A DNA stretch of 7,492 bases from JBBQKF01 sp038326615 (GCA_038326615.1 JBBQKF010000120.1:1-7492); one strand, 5' to 3'; positions 1 to 7,215 are shown, counted from the first letter of the stretch. Numbers and translations are program-made. Notes: a model not told the origin generated them from the letters alone.

Positions 1-93
1 ATCTTCAATATGTCCGGTGATGGTTACAGAATAAAACACAGAAAATCAATTTTATAGTGATGCATGATCATAAGATAGAGTATGGGAAAAAAG

Positions 94-102
94 TGGTATA
101 AT
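94..102 (+). promoter_or_regulatory. Candidate extended -10 promoter of the transporter operon
   Basis: The bases TGGTATAAT contain a perfect TATAAT hexamer (97-102) preceded by TG at the extended -10 position. No good -35 hexamer lies 16-18 bases upstream, but extended -10 promoters can work without one. An 8-base palindrome ATGATCAT (64-71) lies just upstream and could be a regulator site. The start codon of the first permease is about 110 bases downstream, leaving room for a leader that includes the hairpin at 141-161. Recognition is by motif only; no transcription start is known. Confidence 0.4.
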
Positions 103-140
103 TTGTGGCGAAAAATGGACTATTTTACTTGACTGCTTAC

Positions 141-161
141 ATGGGGGTATAAAACCCCCAT
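141..161 (+). terminator. G/C-rich hairpin in the operon leader
   Basis: The arms ATGGGGGT (141-148) and ACCCCCAT (154-161) are perfectly complementary, with a 5-base loop ATAAA. This is a strong RNA hairpin, but it is followed by CCATATATAAATA rather than a T run, so it is not a typical intrinsic terminator. It could be the end of an upstream transcript, an mRNA-stabilising or attenuating leader structure, or a protein-binding site. It ends 50 bases before the first start codon. Confidence 0.45.
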
Positions 162-194
162 CCATATATAAATAACTCTGAATCACGTAAAGAA

Positions 195-207
195 AAAGGG
201 TGGTGAT
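195..207 (+). promoter_or_regulatory. Ribosome binding site deciding the first permease start
   Basis: AAAGGGTGGTGAT is close to the ideal anti-16S match AAGGAGGTGAT. It places the ATG at 212 at normal spacing. A GTG at 200 in the same frame lies inside this site and is therefore unlikely to be the start. Confidence 0.7.
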
Positions 208-211
208 TAAA

Positions 212-1153
212 ATGGAGCAAGTAAATTATATTATTAAACGAATTCTACAGATTATTCCGGTTCTTTTTGTTGTTACCATACTAATATTTCTGATGATTCG
301 ATTAATACCTGGGGACCCCGCAACTGTGATGTTAGGTGAAAAAGCAACACCTGAACTGGTTCAACAGATGAAAATACGTATGGGTCTTGATAAACCTTTA
401 ATAATACAATATTGGGTTTATCTGAAAAATTTGCTAACTTTAAATTTTGGGAATTCACTTTTGTTCGTTGTCCCAGTTATTGATTTGCTTAAGAAACGTA
501 TGGTAGTAACGCTGGTATTGACCATCATGGCCTCATTCTTTGTCGTACTTATTAGTTTTCCACTAGGTTATTTGGCGGGTCGAAAAAAAGACAAAATGGT
601 CGATCAAGTGATCCGTACCAGTGCGCTAGTGGCATTATCTATGCCTCAATTTTGGCTTGGCATATTGTTTCTATTGTTATTTGGGTTAAAGCTTCATTTG
701 TTTCCAGTAGGCGGTTGGGGTGTAACCTGGCCAGATCATATCAGATCTCTTGTTTTACCGGCTTTAACGGAAGCTTTAGGAACCAGTGCACTTGTAGTCA
801 GAAATTTGAGAAACAATATCGTTGATGTTCTTAGAAGTGACTATGTTGATTTTGCACGCAGTAAAGGTCTTAAAGAAAAAGTCGTGAGATCTAGACATAT
901 TGTTAGAAATGCTATGGTGTCAACAATTACTTTACTTTCCCTTAGAATGGGTGCGATGCTTGGTGGTGCTGTTATTATTGAAACCGTATTTGCTCTGCCA
1001 GGAGTTGGTTCACTCATGGTTCAATCAATATTCAGCAGGGATTACGCAGTGGTTCAAGCGGTGGTATTAATTTTTGCAACCCTAGTATTAGTAGTTAATC
1101 TTATAACGGATGTATCGTATTCATTCCTTGACCCAAGGGTAAAATTAGAATAG
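212..1153 (+). CDS. dppB: Peptide-type ABC transporter permease, DppB family
   Basis: One of two inner-membrane subunits forming the channel of a dipeptide/oligopeptide/nickel-type ABC importer. The 313-residue product has the usual DppB length. A membrane helix (about residues 11-31) is followed by the family hallmark IPGDPA (32-37). An extracytoplasmic segment comes next, then several further helices from about residue 98. The cytoplasmic coupling loop DYVDFARSKGL with RHIVRNAM (about 210-235) is the EAA motif that contacts the ATPases. The ATG at 212 was chosen over the in-frame GTG at 200, which lies inside the ribosome binding site. It is the first gene of a six-gene operon, 12 bases before the next permease gene. 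The family is clear. The dpp symbol is by family only, because opp, nik and glutathione-type permeases look alike and the substrate is unknown. Confidence 0.93.
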   Translation: MEQVNYIIKRILQIIPVLFVVTILIFLMIRLIPGDPATVMLGEKATPELVQQMKIRMGLDKPLIIQYWVYLKNLLTLNFGNSLLFVVPVIDLLKKRMVVTLVLTIMASFFVVLISFPLGYLAGRKKDKMVDQVIRTSALVALSMPQFWLGILFLLLFGLKLHLFPVGGWGVTWPDHIRSLVLPALTEALGTSALVVRNLRNNIVDVLRSDYVDFARSKGLKEKVVRSRHIVRNAMVSTITLLSLRMGAMLGGAVIIETVFALPGVGSLMVQSIFSRDYAVVQAVVLIFATLVLVVNLITDVSYSFLDPRVKLE

Positions 1154-1165
1154 GAGGTGAGTAAA

Positions 1166-2035
1166 ATGGAAGCTTTAAAACCAGGAAATGCGTCAACTTA
1201 TTCATTAAAAAAGAAAAAAAGTGCAATATGGAAGAAGAGTGCTTCGCTAAATGCAGGCGCAGTCGTTGTTGGGTTTGTTCTGATTTTTGCTCTTTTCCCA
1301 AAATTAATCACATCCTATGACCCACTGTCACATAATTATGATGCAATACTACAAGCACCTTCATTCATACATTTGTTTGGAACTGATAATTTCGGCAGAG
1401 ATATTTTCACCCGTGTCGTATACGGAACCAGAATTGACTTAATAATCGGCGTACTAGCGACAGCCGTTCCTTTTATAACAGGAAGCTTGATTGGCCTTAT
1501 TGCTGGCTATTATGGTGGGTGGATTGATAGCCTACTTATGAGGATTTTAGATATATTTATGGCGTTTCCATTTATTGTTTTAGTTATTGCGATTGTTGCG
1601 ATATTAGGACCCGGGATCAATAACTTATATATTGCAATTTGGCTTGTAGGATGGAAAGATTATGCAAGGCTTGTCAGAAGTGAAGTCATGGTAGCAAAGA
1701 ATGCAGAATATGTACAAGCCTCAAAAATTCTAGGCTTCAGAGATGCGAGAATAATTTTGAGACATATTTTACCAAATGTTTTCAGTGTTGCAATCGTATT
1801 TGCAGCTGCCGATGTGGTTATGTGTATGCTCTCAGGTGCTTCTTTGAGTTTCTTGGGATTAGGCGTTCAGCCACCTACACCGGAATGGGGCGCCATCATA
1901 TCAGAAGGTAGGGCATATTTGTCCCAAGCTTGGTGGATTTGCACATTCCCTGGTATTGCACTTGTTATAGCCGGCACGGGATTTAGCCTTTTAGGTGATG
2001 GGTTGTCTGACCTGCTTAGGACAAAAGGACGGTAG
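1166..2035 (+). CDS. dppC: Peptide-type ABC transporter permease, DppC family
   Basis: Second channel subunit, expected to form a heterodimer with the preceding DppB-type protein. The 289-residue product starts with a lysine-rich cytoplasmic tail (residues 15-24) and a first membrane helix (about 30-48). The DppC hallmark FGTDNFGRDIFTRV follows at 71-84. More helices follow, then the EAA coupling loop EYVQASKILGFRDARIILRH (181-200) and the conserved LSFLGLGVQPPTPEWG (227-242). AGGAGGTGA at 1152-1160, overlapping the previous stop codon, fixes the ATG at 1166. An in-frame GTG at 1157 is buried in that site. The 12-base gap and shared strand indicate co-translation with dppB. The family is certain, the substrate unknown. 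Confidence 0.93.
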   Translation: MEALKPGNASTYSLKKKKSAIWKKSASLNAGAVVVGFVLIFALFPKLITSYDPLSHNYDAILQAPSFIHLFGTDNFGRDIFTRVVYGTRIDLIIGVLATAVPFITGSLIGLIAGYYGGWIDSLLMRILDIFMAFPFIVLVIAIVAILGPGINNLYIAIWLVGWKDYARLVRSEVMVAKNAEYVQASKILGFRDARIILRHILPNVFSVAIVFAAADVVMCMLSGASLSFLGLGVQPPTPEWGAIISEGRAYLSQAWWICTFPGIALVIAGTGFSLLGDGLSDLLRTKGR

Positions 2036-2061
2036 TACTTTGGAGAAAGTGAGGCATTAAT

Positions 2062-3069
2062 ATGGATACAAGTTTAGAAATTAATGAGCTTAAGACTTAC
2101 TTTTTTGCAAAAGACAGTATAGTTAAGGCCGTTAACGGAGTCAGTTTTATTGTCCATCCTGGTGAAACCTTTGGTCTCGTCGGTGAAAGCGGATGCGGAA
2201 AAACCGCGACTGTCAGATCGATTCTTAGGTTGGTACATCAGCCGGGACGTATCGTGAGCGGGAGTATAAATTATAAAGAAAAAGACCTAGTTAAACTTAC
2301 TGAGGAAGAGATGAGAAATATTAGGGGAAAAGAAATTGGCATGATTTTTCAAGAACCTATGACGGCATTAAATCCGGTAATCAAGATTAAAGAACAGATT
2401 TTCGAGTCCTTTGAAGGCATGAATATGACTAAGCAACAAAAATACGACCGTGCGATTGAGCTATTGCGATTGGTTGGAATACCTACACCTGAGGTGCGCA
2501 TTGAAGAATATGCCCATCAATTTAGTGGCGGTATGAGACAGCGTGCAATGATTGCAATTGTCTTAGCTGCTCAACCCAAAATTCTTTTGGCGGATGAACC
2601 TACAACGGCACTTGATGTAACCATTCAGGATCAGATTATTAAGCTGATTAACAGCATTAAAGAGAAACTTGGCATGAGTGTTATATTGGTTACACACGAT
2701 TTAGGTGTCGTCTCGCAAATGTGTGATAGGCTAGCGGTTATGTATGCAGGCTATATCATGGAAATGACAGATACAATAACTTTATTTTCAACACCAAGGC
2801 ACCCATATACACTAGGTCTTATCAATTCTTTGCCAACAGGTAAAGAAAAAGGAAAAAAATTGGAGCCTATACAAGGTGCGCCGCCAGATCTTGCAGATCT
2901 CCCACCTGGATGTCCCTTTGCCCCGAGATGCAAATTTATTGGAGAAAAGTGCCGCACAGAATTGCCGGAGATGCATGAGGTGTCACCAGGACATTTATCA
3001 AGGTGCCATTATCTAGAAAAAATGGACAACATAAAAGGTTTGATAGAACCTGATAAGGTGGTGATTTAA
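2062..3069 (+). CDS. dppD: Peptide ABC transporter ATP-binding protein, DppD type
   Basis: Cytoplasmic ATPase that powers the importer, working as a heterodimer with the next gene's product. The 335-residue sequence has Walker A GESGCGKT (41-48), Q-loop Q97, ABC signature FSGGMRQR (154-161), Walker B ILLADEP (174-180, catalytic E179) and switch H212. The C-terminal oligopeptide-transporter domain has HPYT (247-250). It also has four cysteines, C284, C290, C297 and C315, in a C-x5-C-x6-C-x17-C pattern typical of this subfamily and compatible with an Fe-S cluster. GAGG at 2051-2054 supports the ATG. All catalytic residues are present. It follows dppC by 26 bases and its stop codon abuts the next start. 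The DppD versus OppD label is by family resemblance. Confidence 0.92.
   Translation: MDTSLEINELKTYFFAKDSIVKAVNGVSFIVHPGETFGLVGESGCGKTATVRSILRLVHQPGRIVSGSINYKEKDLVKLTEEEMRNIRGKEIGMIFQEPMTALNPVIKIKEQIFESFEGMNMTKQQKYDRAIELLRLVGIPTPEVRIEEYAHQFSGGMRQRAMIAIVLAAQPKILLADEPTTALDVTIQDQIIKLINSIKEKLGMSVILVTHDLGVVSQMCDRLAVMYAGYIMEMTDTITLFSTPRHPYTLGLINSLPTGKEKGKKLEPIQGAPPDLADLPPGCPFAPRCKFIGEKCRTELPEMHEVSPGHLSRCHYLEKMDNIKGLIEPDKVVI
3054..3065 (+). promoter_or_regulatory. Ribosome binding site for the GTG start of the second ATPase
   Basis: TAAGGTGGTGAT matches the 16S tail almost throughout and lies inside the last codons of the previous gene. It supports the GTG at 3070, directly after the TAA of dppD. 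The next in-frame ATG is 29 codons further in and has no comparable site. The zero-base junction suggests translational coupling of the two ATPases. Confidence 0.7.
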
Positions 3070-4071
3070 GTGAGTGATCAATCATCGATAAAAGAAGAAT
3101 TTGTCAGAGTTGAAGGGTTATCGAAAACCTTTAAGTTGAAATATCCGATTATTGATATGCTTTTACGCAAACCACGAAAGCTGCTCAAGGCAGTTGATGA
3201 CGTGAGTTTTACAATCGAAAAGGGTGAAACTTTAGGCCTGGTAGGAGAGAGTGGCTGTGGTAAAAGCACCTTAGCAAGAACAATAACCAGGCTTTATGAA
3301 CCAAACAATGGAAAGATTATTATTGATGGCCTTGATATTGCTAAGCTTAAAGGTAAAACTCTTAGAGAAGAAAGAAGCAAGTTTCAAATGATTTTCCAAG
3401 ATCCCTATTCGTCACTCAATCCTAGAATGTCCGTAAAAGATATGTTGAGTGAGGTAATGAGCGTACACCATATCTGTCCGAAAAATGAAATAGATAATCG
3501 AATCGCGAAGCTTCTAGAAATGGTTGGCATGAGCGAACAGATTTTAGAACGGTTCCCTGGCGAATTTTCAGGGGGGCAGAGGCAGCGACTTGGTATTGCA
3601 AGGGCGCTTGCATTGAATCCAACCTTTATCATAGCCGATGAACCCGTCTCAGCACTTGACGTATCTATTCAGGCTCAGGTAATCAATCTATTATCAGAGA
3701 TACAACAAACGCTTAATTTGACCCTATTATTTATATCACATGATTTACGTGTTGTGCGTCACGTAACCCATCGAGTGGCGGTTATGTATCTTGGTAAAAT
3801 TGTGGAGCTTGCAGAGACAGAGGCATTGTTTGAGAATGCAGCGCACCCATATACAAAGGTATTGATTAAAGCAGCACCTGTTTTGGACCCGAGAAATAGA
3901 ACCAGAGAATATGCGATCGAAGGTGAACCACCAAGCCCTATAAATATCCCCAAAGGATGTCGTTTTCATCCACGTTGTCCTTATGCTAAGGATATCTGTA
4001 AAATAACACAGCCAGAGCTGAATGAAGTTAAACCTGGAAGAATGGTAGCATGCCATTTCCCATTAATCTAA
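3070..4071 (+). CDS. dppF: Peptide ABC transporter ATP-binding protein, DppF/OppF type
   Basis: Second cytoplasmic ATPase of the importer, partner of the DppD-type subunit. The 333-residue product has Walker A GESGCGKST (59-67), Q-loop Q110, ABC signature FSGGQRQR (166-173), Walker B FIIADEP (186-192, catalytic E191) and switch H224. The C-terminal oligopeptide domain has HPYT (259-262) and cysteines C297, C303, C310 and C328. Their C-x5-C-x6-C-x17-C spacing is identical to that in the upstream ATPase. Translation starts at GTG immediately after the dppD stop, supported by a strong ribosome binding site. The long insert between the first beta strand and Walker A (about residues 22-40, with IIDMLLRKPRK) is typical of the DppF/OppF branch. 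Both sites look catalytically competent. Confidence 0.92.
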   Translation: MSDQSSIKEEFVRVEGLSKTFKLKYPIIDMLLRKPRKLLKAVDDVSFTIEKGETLGLVGESGCGKSTLARTITRLYEPNNGKIIIDGLDIAKLKGKTLREERSKFQMIFQDPYSSLNPRMSVKDMLSEVMSVHHICPKNEIDNRIAKLLEMVGMSEQILERFPGEFSGGQRQRLGIARALALNPTFIIADEPVSALDVSIQAQVINLLSEIQQTLNLTLLFISHDLRVVRHVTHRVAVMYLGKIVELAETEALFENAAHPYTKVLIKAAPVLDPRNRTREYAIEGEPPSPINIPKGCRFHPRCPYAKDICKITQPELNEVKPGRMVACHFPLI

Positions 4072-4093
4072 AATTCTGATTGGAGGGATTCAT

Positions 4094-4852
4094 ATGAAAA
4101 AAGTAATGATAGCAGATATGTCATGGATAGAGTTCCGTGATGTTATGGCAGTAAATGATTTGATTATTATACCAGTAGGTAGTATAGAAGAACATGGTCC
4201 ACATAATCCGTTGGGCACAGACATGCTGATTGCTCGAGAAACGGCTAAAGTCATCGGTGAAAAATCTAAGTCACCCGTAGCACCCGTTATGCCTATAGGA
4301 AACGCTCGAAATTTGATGGGTTTCGTGGGTACTGCAACACTGGATCCTGAACTATTAAGAGATGTTATGGTCCAAGTTTGTGAAGATTATATAAGACATG
4401 GTGCTAAAAAATTCTTATTTATCAATGGTCACGGTGGAAATACATCGACCCTGAAAATGGTTGGCGCAGATTTATATGCAAAACACGGTGTCATTTCAAC
4501 TCAAACGGAATGGTGGCTGACATTGCCTCAGATTTCTGAATATCCATGCAATGATCATGGCGGACATTATGAGACCTCTATGATGATGGCTTGTGATGAA
4601 GGGCTAGTGGATATGTCTAAGGCTAGCACTGTTCTGAGGAAAGATCTAACACCTGAACTTATCTTTAAAAATGGTCTTGAATATAAAGGGGTGAAATTAC
4701 CCATTAATATTCCATTAGATCGCTTAACCCCTCTAGGAAATTATGGCGCAGAGGCGGAAAAAGCGAATTTAGAACTCGGCATAAAAATGTTTCAAGTATA
4801 CGTTGATTACTGTGTAGATTTAGCGGAAGAACTTAAGAAAATTGTTCTTTAA
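4094..4852 (+). CDS. Creatininase-family metal-dependent amidohydrolase, copy 1
   Basis: Likely cytoplasmic hydrolase of the creatininase superfamily, which includes creatinine amidohydrolase, FAPy deformylase (ArfB) and the mycofactocin peptidase MftE. The 252 residues match the family length. Predicted metal ligands are E32, H34 and D43 in GSIEEHGPHNPLGTD (29-43) and H113 in NGHGGN (111-116). The later DHGGHYETS (154-162) resembles the family HAGxxETS motif, with E160 a probable further ligand. Creatininase proper has Glu two residues after the second His; here it is Gly (G115), as in the deformylase and MftE branches, so creatinine hydrolysis is not assured. GGAGGG at 4082-4087 supports the ATG. 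It follows dppF by 22 bases, implying that it acts on the imported compound. It is about 45-50% identical by eye to the next gene. The substrate is unknown. Confidence 0.88.
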   Translation: MKKVMIADMSWIEFRDVMAVNDLIIIPVGSIEEHGPHNPLGTDMLIARETAKVIGEKSKSPVAPVMPIGNARNLMGFVGTATLDPELLRDVMVQVCEDYIRHGAKKFLFINGHGGNTSTLKMVGADLYAKHGVISTQTEWWLTLPQISEYPCNDHGGHYETSMMMACDEGLVDMSKASTVLRKDLTPELIFKNGLEYKGVKLPINIPLDRLTPLGNYGAEAEKANLELGIKMFQVYVDYCVDLAEELKKIVL

Positions 4853-4892
4853 TCAGTAGGCTATTTAATTTTTTATAAGAGGAGGCTTCTTA

Positions 4893-5666
4893 ATGGAAAA
4901 GGTGTTAATAGAGAATATGTCCTGGACAGAATTTAAGCAAGTCATGGAGAAAACTGACTTAGTTATTATACCGGTTGGCGTTATTGAAGAGCATGGCTGT
5001 CATAACCCCCTTGGTACCGATACTTTTATTGCTGAGGCATGTGCACGATTAGTCGGTGAGGGCGCTAAAGCCCCAGTTGCAGCGGTCATGCCATTTGGAT
5101 ATTCAGCCAATGTGGTCAGCTTCCCAGGAACCAATTCACTTGATCCCATGTTATATCGCAAGGTATTGTATTCGTATTCTGAAAGCTATGTAAAACACGG
5201 CGCCAAACGTTTTTTATTTATTAATGGACACGGAGGTAACACCAATACGCTGGCAATGGTTTGCGCAGACCTATTTGATAAATATGGCGTAATAGCTTCC
5301 TTCAATCAGTGGTGGGAGGTACTGCCTCAGATTAATCCAGATTGGAATTGTGCGGATCATGGTGGGTATTTTGAAACGTCGATGATGATGGCTGTGAATG
5401 AAGACCTCATTGATATGGAAAAAGCCCAGTCGGCTGTAGTCAACAATTTAACAAAAGAGATTGTATATAATCATGGTTGGCATTTTAAAGGTGCCTCAAT
5501 TCCAATGCCTTTAGATTTGTTTAAAGTTCATAAGTATGGAAATGTAGGGAATGAACCTTTTGGAGCGAATAAAGAGCTTGGTCAGCAGATGATTGATGCA
5601 TATGTTGCATTCAATATCTCACTAGCGAATGAACTTAAAAAGATTGATTTAAGTCAATATTTATAA
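4893..5666 (+). CDS. Creatininase-family metal-dependent amidohydrolase, copy 2
   Basis: Tandem paralogue of the preceding gene, 257 residues. The predicted ligands sit at the same positions: E32, H34 and D43 in GVIEEHGCHNPLGTD, H113 in NGHGGN (111-116), and DHGGYFETS (155-163, E161). A WW pair (140-141) and the MSW near the N terminus are also shared. Differences from copy 1 include Cys in place of Pro at residue 36 beside the metal site. The segment after the ETS motif (about 185-225) is diverged, and a short C-terminal extension ends in SQYL. The changes in loops around a conserved metal centre suggest a different substrate or a hetero-oligomer, not simple redundancy. GAGGAGGC (4879-4886) supports the ATG. 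The 40-base gap has no visible terminator, so it is probably the last gene of the operon. The family is secure; the reaction is not known. Confidence 0.88.
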   Translation: MEKVLIENMSWTEFKQVMEKTDLVIIPVGVIEEHGCHNPLGTDTFIAEACARLVGEGAKAPVAAVMPFGYSANVVSFPGTNSLDPMLYRKVLYSYSESYVKHGAKRFLFINGHGGNTNTLAMVCADLFDKYGVIASFNQWWEVLPQINPDWNCADHGGYFETSMMMAVNEDLIDMEKAQSAVVNNLTKEIVYNHGWHFKGASIPMPLDLFKVHKYGNVGNEPFGANKELGQQMIDAYVAFNISLANELKKIDLSQYL

Positions 5667-5673
5667 CAATAGA

Positions 5674-5751
5674 TAGTTGCGAAATAAAACTCAAAGTTAT
5701 CCACAAGTAAAATCGAGATATCCAAAAAAGTTTCAAAAAAAAGCGCAACTA
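5674..5751. repeat. 8-base inverted repeat TAGTTGCG / CGCAACTA downstream of the operon
   Basis: TAGTTGCG (5674-5681) and CGCAACTA (5744-5751) are perfect inverted copies 62 bases apart, in an otherwise A-rich spacer between the operon and the transposase gene. The distance is too great for a standard terminator. They could be subterminal sites of the insertion sequence or chance. Confidence 0.35.
5697..5705 (+). promoter_or_regulatory. DnaA-box match TTATCCACA near the left end of the insertion sequence
   Basis: This is a perfect match to the strong DnaA box consensus. With its flanks, AGTTATCCACAAG (5695-5707) is repeated in the same orientation as AGTTATCAACAGG (7244-7256), with 11 of 13 bases equal, on the other side of the transposase gene. 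IS50 outer ends are known to carry a DnaA box, so a role in transposition is conceivable. A single 9-mer can also occur by chance. Confidence 0.4.
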
Positions 5752-5780
5752 AATAAAAGCTTACTCAATTTTGCAGTAAG
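5752..5780 (-). terminator. Weak hairpin terminator between the convergent genes
   Basis: CTTACT (5760-5765) and AGTAAG (5775-5780) form a 6-base stem with a 9-base loop. On the minus strand it is followed by CTTTTATTT, so it would end transposase transcripts just after the stop codon. On the plus strand it is followed by TTATTCT, so it might also stop operon transcripts. The stem is short and AT-rich. Confidence 0.45.
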
Positions 5781-5785
5781 TTATT

Positions 5786-7210
5786 CTAAGCAATCATTGC
5801 TTTTATAGCCAATCTTCCTGTTGATTTTTTACTTTTATGAAGGATAATAAAGGCAATCAATTGTGTAATACCTGCTAATAAGATATTGGATTTCAAGGTT
5901 AAAGTTTTATTGATTTTAGAAATGTTAATCTGCATAAAAGATTTGAGCTGAGCAATTGTTCTTTCACAAACGGTTCTTATTTTGTAAAGGTTCAGCCACT
6001 CATCGCTACTCCGAGGCATTGCAGCGTTGAAACGATAGTTGTGATGAACAGTGATGTTTTTAATACGACCATAAGGTGAGTTGGTACAAGGATTGTCGCA
6101 GTCTAGTATGACGGATTTAAATCGATTAGACATGGTAGTCGATCTTTTGGGACAGATATACTGTACACGATCTGCTCGGTCTTTGCCTTTTATGATGCCA
6201 GCATAAACCATTGGCAAGACGGGATTGTTTGGACAAGTTGGAATACCATCTTCGTTCAACAAGGGCTGAGGCAGTGTCGAAATATTTCTAGGATTAAGAT
6301 TTATGATAGGTGTAATGCCTCTTTTATATAGGTATTCATAATTATCAACCGCATCAAAGCCTGAATCACCAAGAAAGTAGTTAAACGGTGTTTCTGGGTG
6401 CAACTCGAAAAACGTCTGAAGTGAAGGTATAAGAGATTTTGCATCATATTCATCTTTAATTTCCTGAGGTGTAAGGTCGAGCTCAAGCGTATTGTCAGAA
6501 TCATAAAAATTGATATCTCGAATTAATCCAAAACCGTTGGTAGAAAGAATCACTTTTTGATAATATCCGAAATGACCATTGAGATAAGTCAGTTTAGCAT
6601 CTGGATTAGAAGCACTGTGTTTTGGCATCTTAGACTGTGCATATTTTTCTACATCGAAGGATTTATCATACTTGTGCGTTTTAGCGTAAGTTTTAACGGT
6701 TTTAAGCATGGTTTGATAGAATTTCGGGTTATTTTCTTTCACATATAGCTCGAACCCGGTGGTGTCAGTAATCAGTATATTTGCAAGTGCTTCATCCGCA
6801 TCAATAGCAAAATCGGATGTAAAATCGACGAGATGATGAAACATTTCGAGAATCTCGTCATAAAAGAGTGACTTAAACCTAGAAAACTGAGATGGATGAG
6901 GTGCTCTGCGGAAGCCTAGAAATTTTCTGAAATCACTTGAAATGCTGATGATAAAAATGAGCGTGGAAACGGTAGGTAAACCAAGCAGGTTGTAAAAGAC
7001 AAGTGCTTTGAGCATACCATCAAGTGGAAAATCTCTGTTTTTACCAACATCAGAGTAGTAAGCGTTATAGAAAGATGCTGGGATGATATCATCCATATTT
7101 GTAAATTGATTAAAAAGAGAAAAAAGTTGATCTGATTTGATAGCTGTTAGTTCATTAAGCTCAGAGTCAAGATCAAACAGGGAAACCTGATTAGAAGCGG
7201 AAATTAGCAT
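5786..7210 (-). CDS. IS4-type DDE transposase, apparently intact
   Basis: Enzyme that cuts and joins the ends of its insertion sequence using a DDE metal centre in an RNase H-like fold. The 474-residue product shows D149 in ILITDTTGFEL and D282 in YFLGDSGFD. The C-terminal signature Y409-(2)-R412-(3)-E416-(6)-K423 exactly matches the YREK spacing of IS4-type transposases. The N-terminal part (about 55-115), with GMLKALVFYNLLGLPTVSTL, resembles the helical DNA-binding/dimerisation region of such enzymes. The frame can be extended upstream to a TTG at 7252. I chose the ATG at 7210 because AAAGGAAGG lies 5 bases upstream of it. No frameshift or premature stop is seen, so the protein could be active. 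The precise IS family (IS4, IS1182-like or an unclassified group) was not resolved. Confidence 0.88.
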   Translation of the reverse strand: MLISASNQVSLFDLDSELNELTAIKSDQLFSLFNQFTNMDDIIPASFYNAYYSDVGKNRDFPLDGMLKALVFYNLLGLPTVSTLIFIISISSDFRKFLGFRRAPHPSQFSRFKSLFYDEILEMFHHLVDFTSDFAIDADEALANILITDTTGFELYVKENNPKFYQTMLKTVKTYAKTHKYDKSFDVEKYAQSKMPKHSASNPDAKLTYLNGHFGYYQKVILSTNGFGLIRDINFYDSDNTLELDLTPQEIKDEYDAKSLIPSLQTFFELHPETPFNYFLGDSGFDAVDNYEYLYKRGITPIINLNPRNISTLPQPLLNEDGIPTCPNNPVLPMVYAGIIKGKDRADRVQYICPKRSTTMSNRFKSVILDCDNPCTNSPYGRIKNITVHHNYRFNAAMPRSSDEWLNLYKIRTVCERTIAQLKSFMQINISKINKTLTLKSNILLAGITQLIAFIILHKSKKSTGRLAIKAMIA

Positions 7211-7215
7211 TATTA

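Noticed and set aside
1..57. Open frame at the window edge ending in TAG (18 codons, IFNMSG... to SIL)
   Set aside because: It could be the end of an upstream gene, but it is too short to recognise. A second frame is also open to base 34, so there is no real support.
129..172. TTGACT (129-134) as a -35 box with TATAAA (148-153 or 167-172) as -10
   Set aside because: The spacers are 13 and 32 bases, neither compatible with a normal promoter.
200..211. GTG at 200 as start of the first permease, and likewise GTG at 1157 for the second
   Set aside because: Both GTG codons lie inside the best ribosome binding sites, which point to the ATG codons at 212 and 1166.
3745..4056. 103-codon minus-strand open frame inside the second ATPase gene
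   Set aside because: It lies fully antisense to a clear ABC ATPase, has no family resemblance, and is best explained as a shadow of that gene's codon pattern. The same applies to the other antisense frames at 273-458, 1101-1301, 2751-2957 and 3078-3632.
5697..5705. A replication origin around the DnaA-box match
   Set aside because: There is only one perfect box and one distant variant, with no box cluster and no dnaA or dnaN nearby.
6301..6748. Short open frames on both strands inside the transposase gene
   Set aside because: They overlap the catalytic part of the transposase in other frames and have no ribosome binding site or recognisable product.
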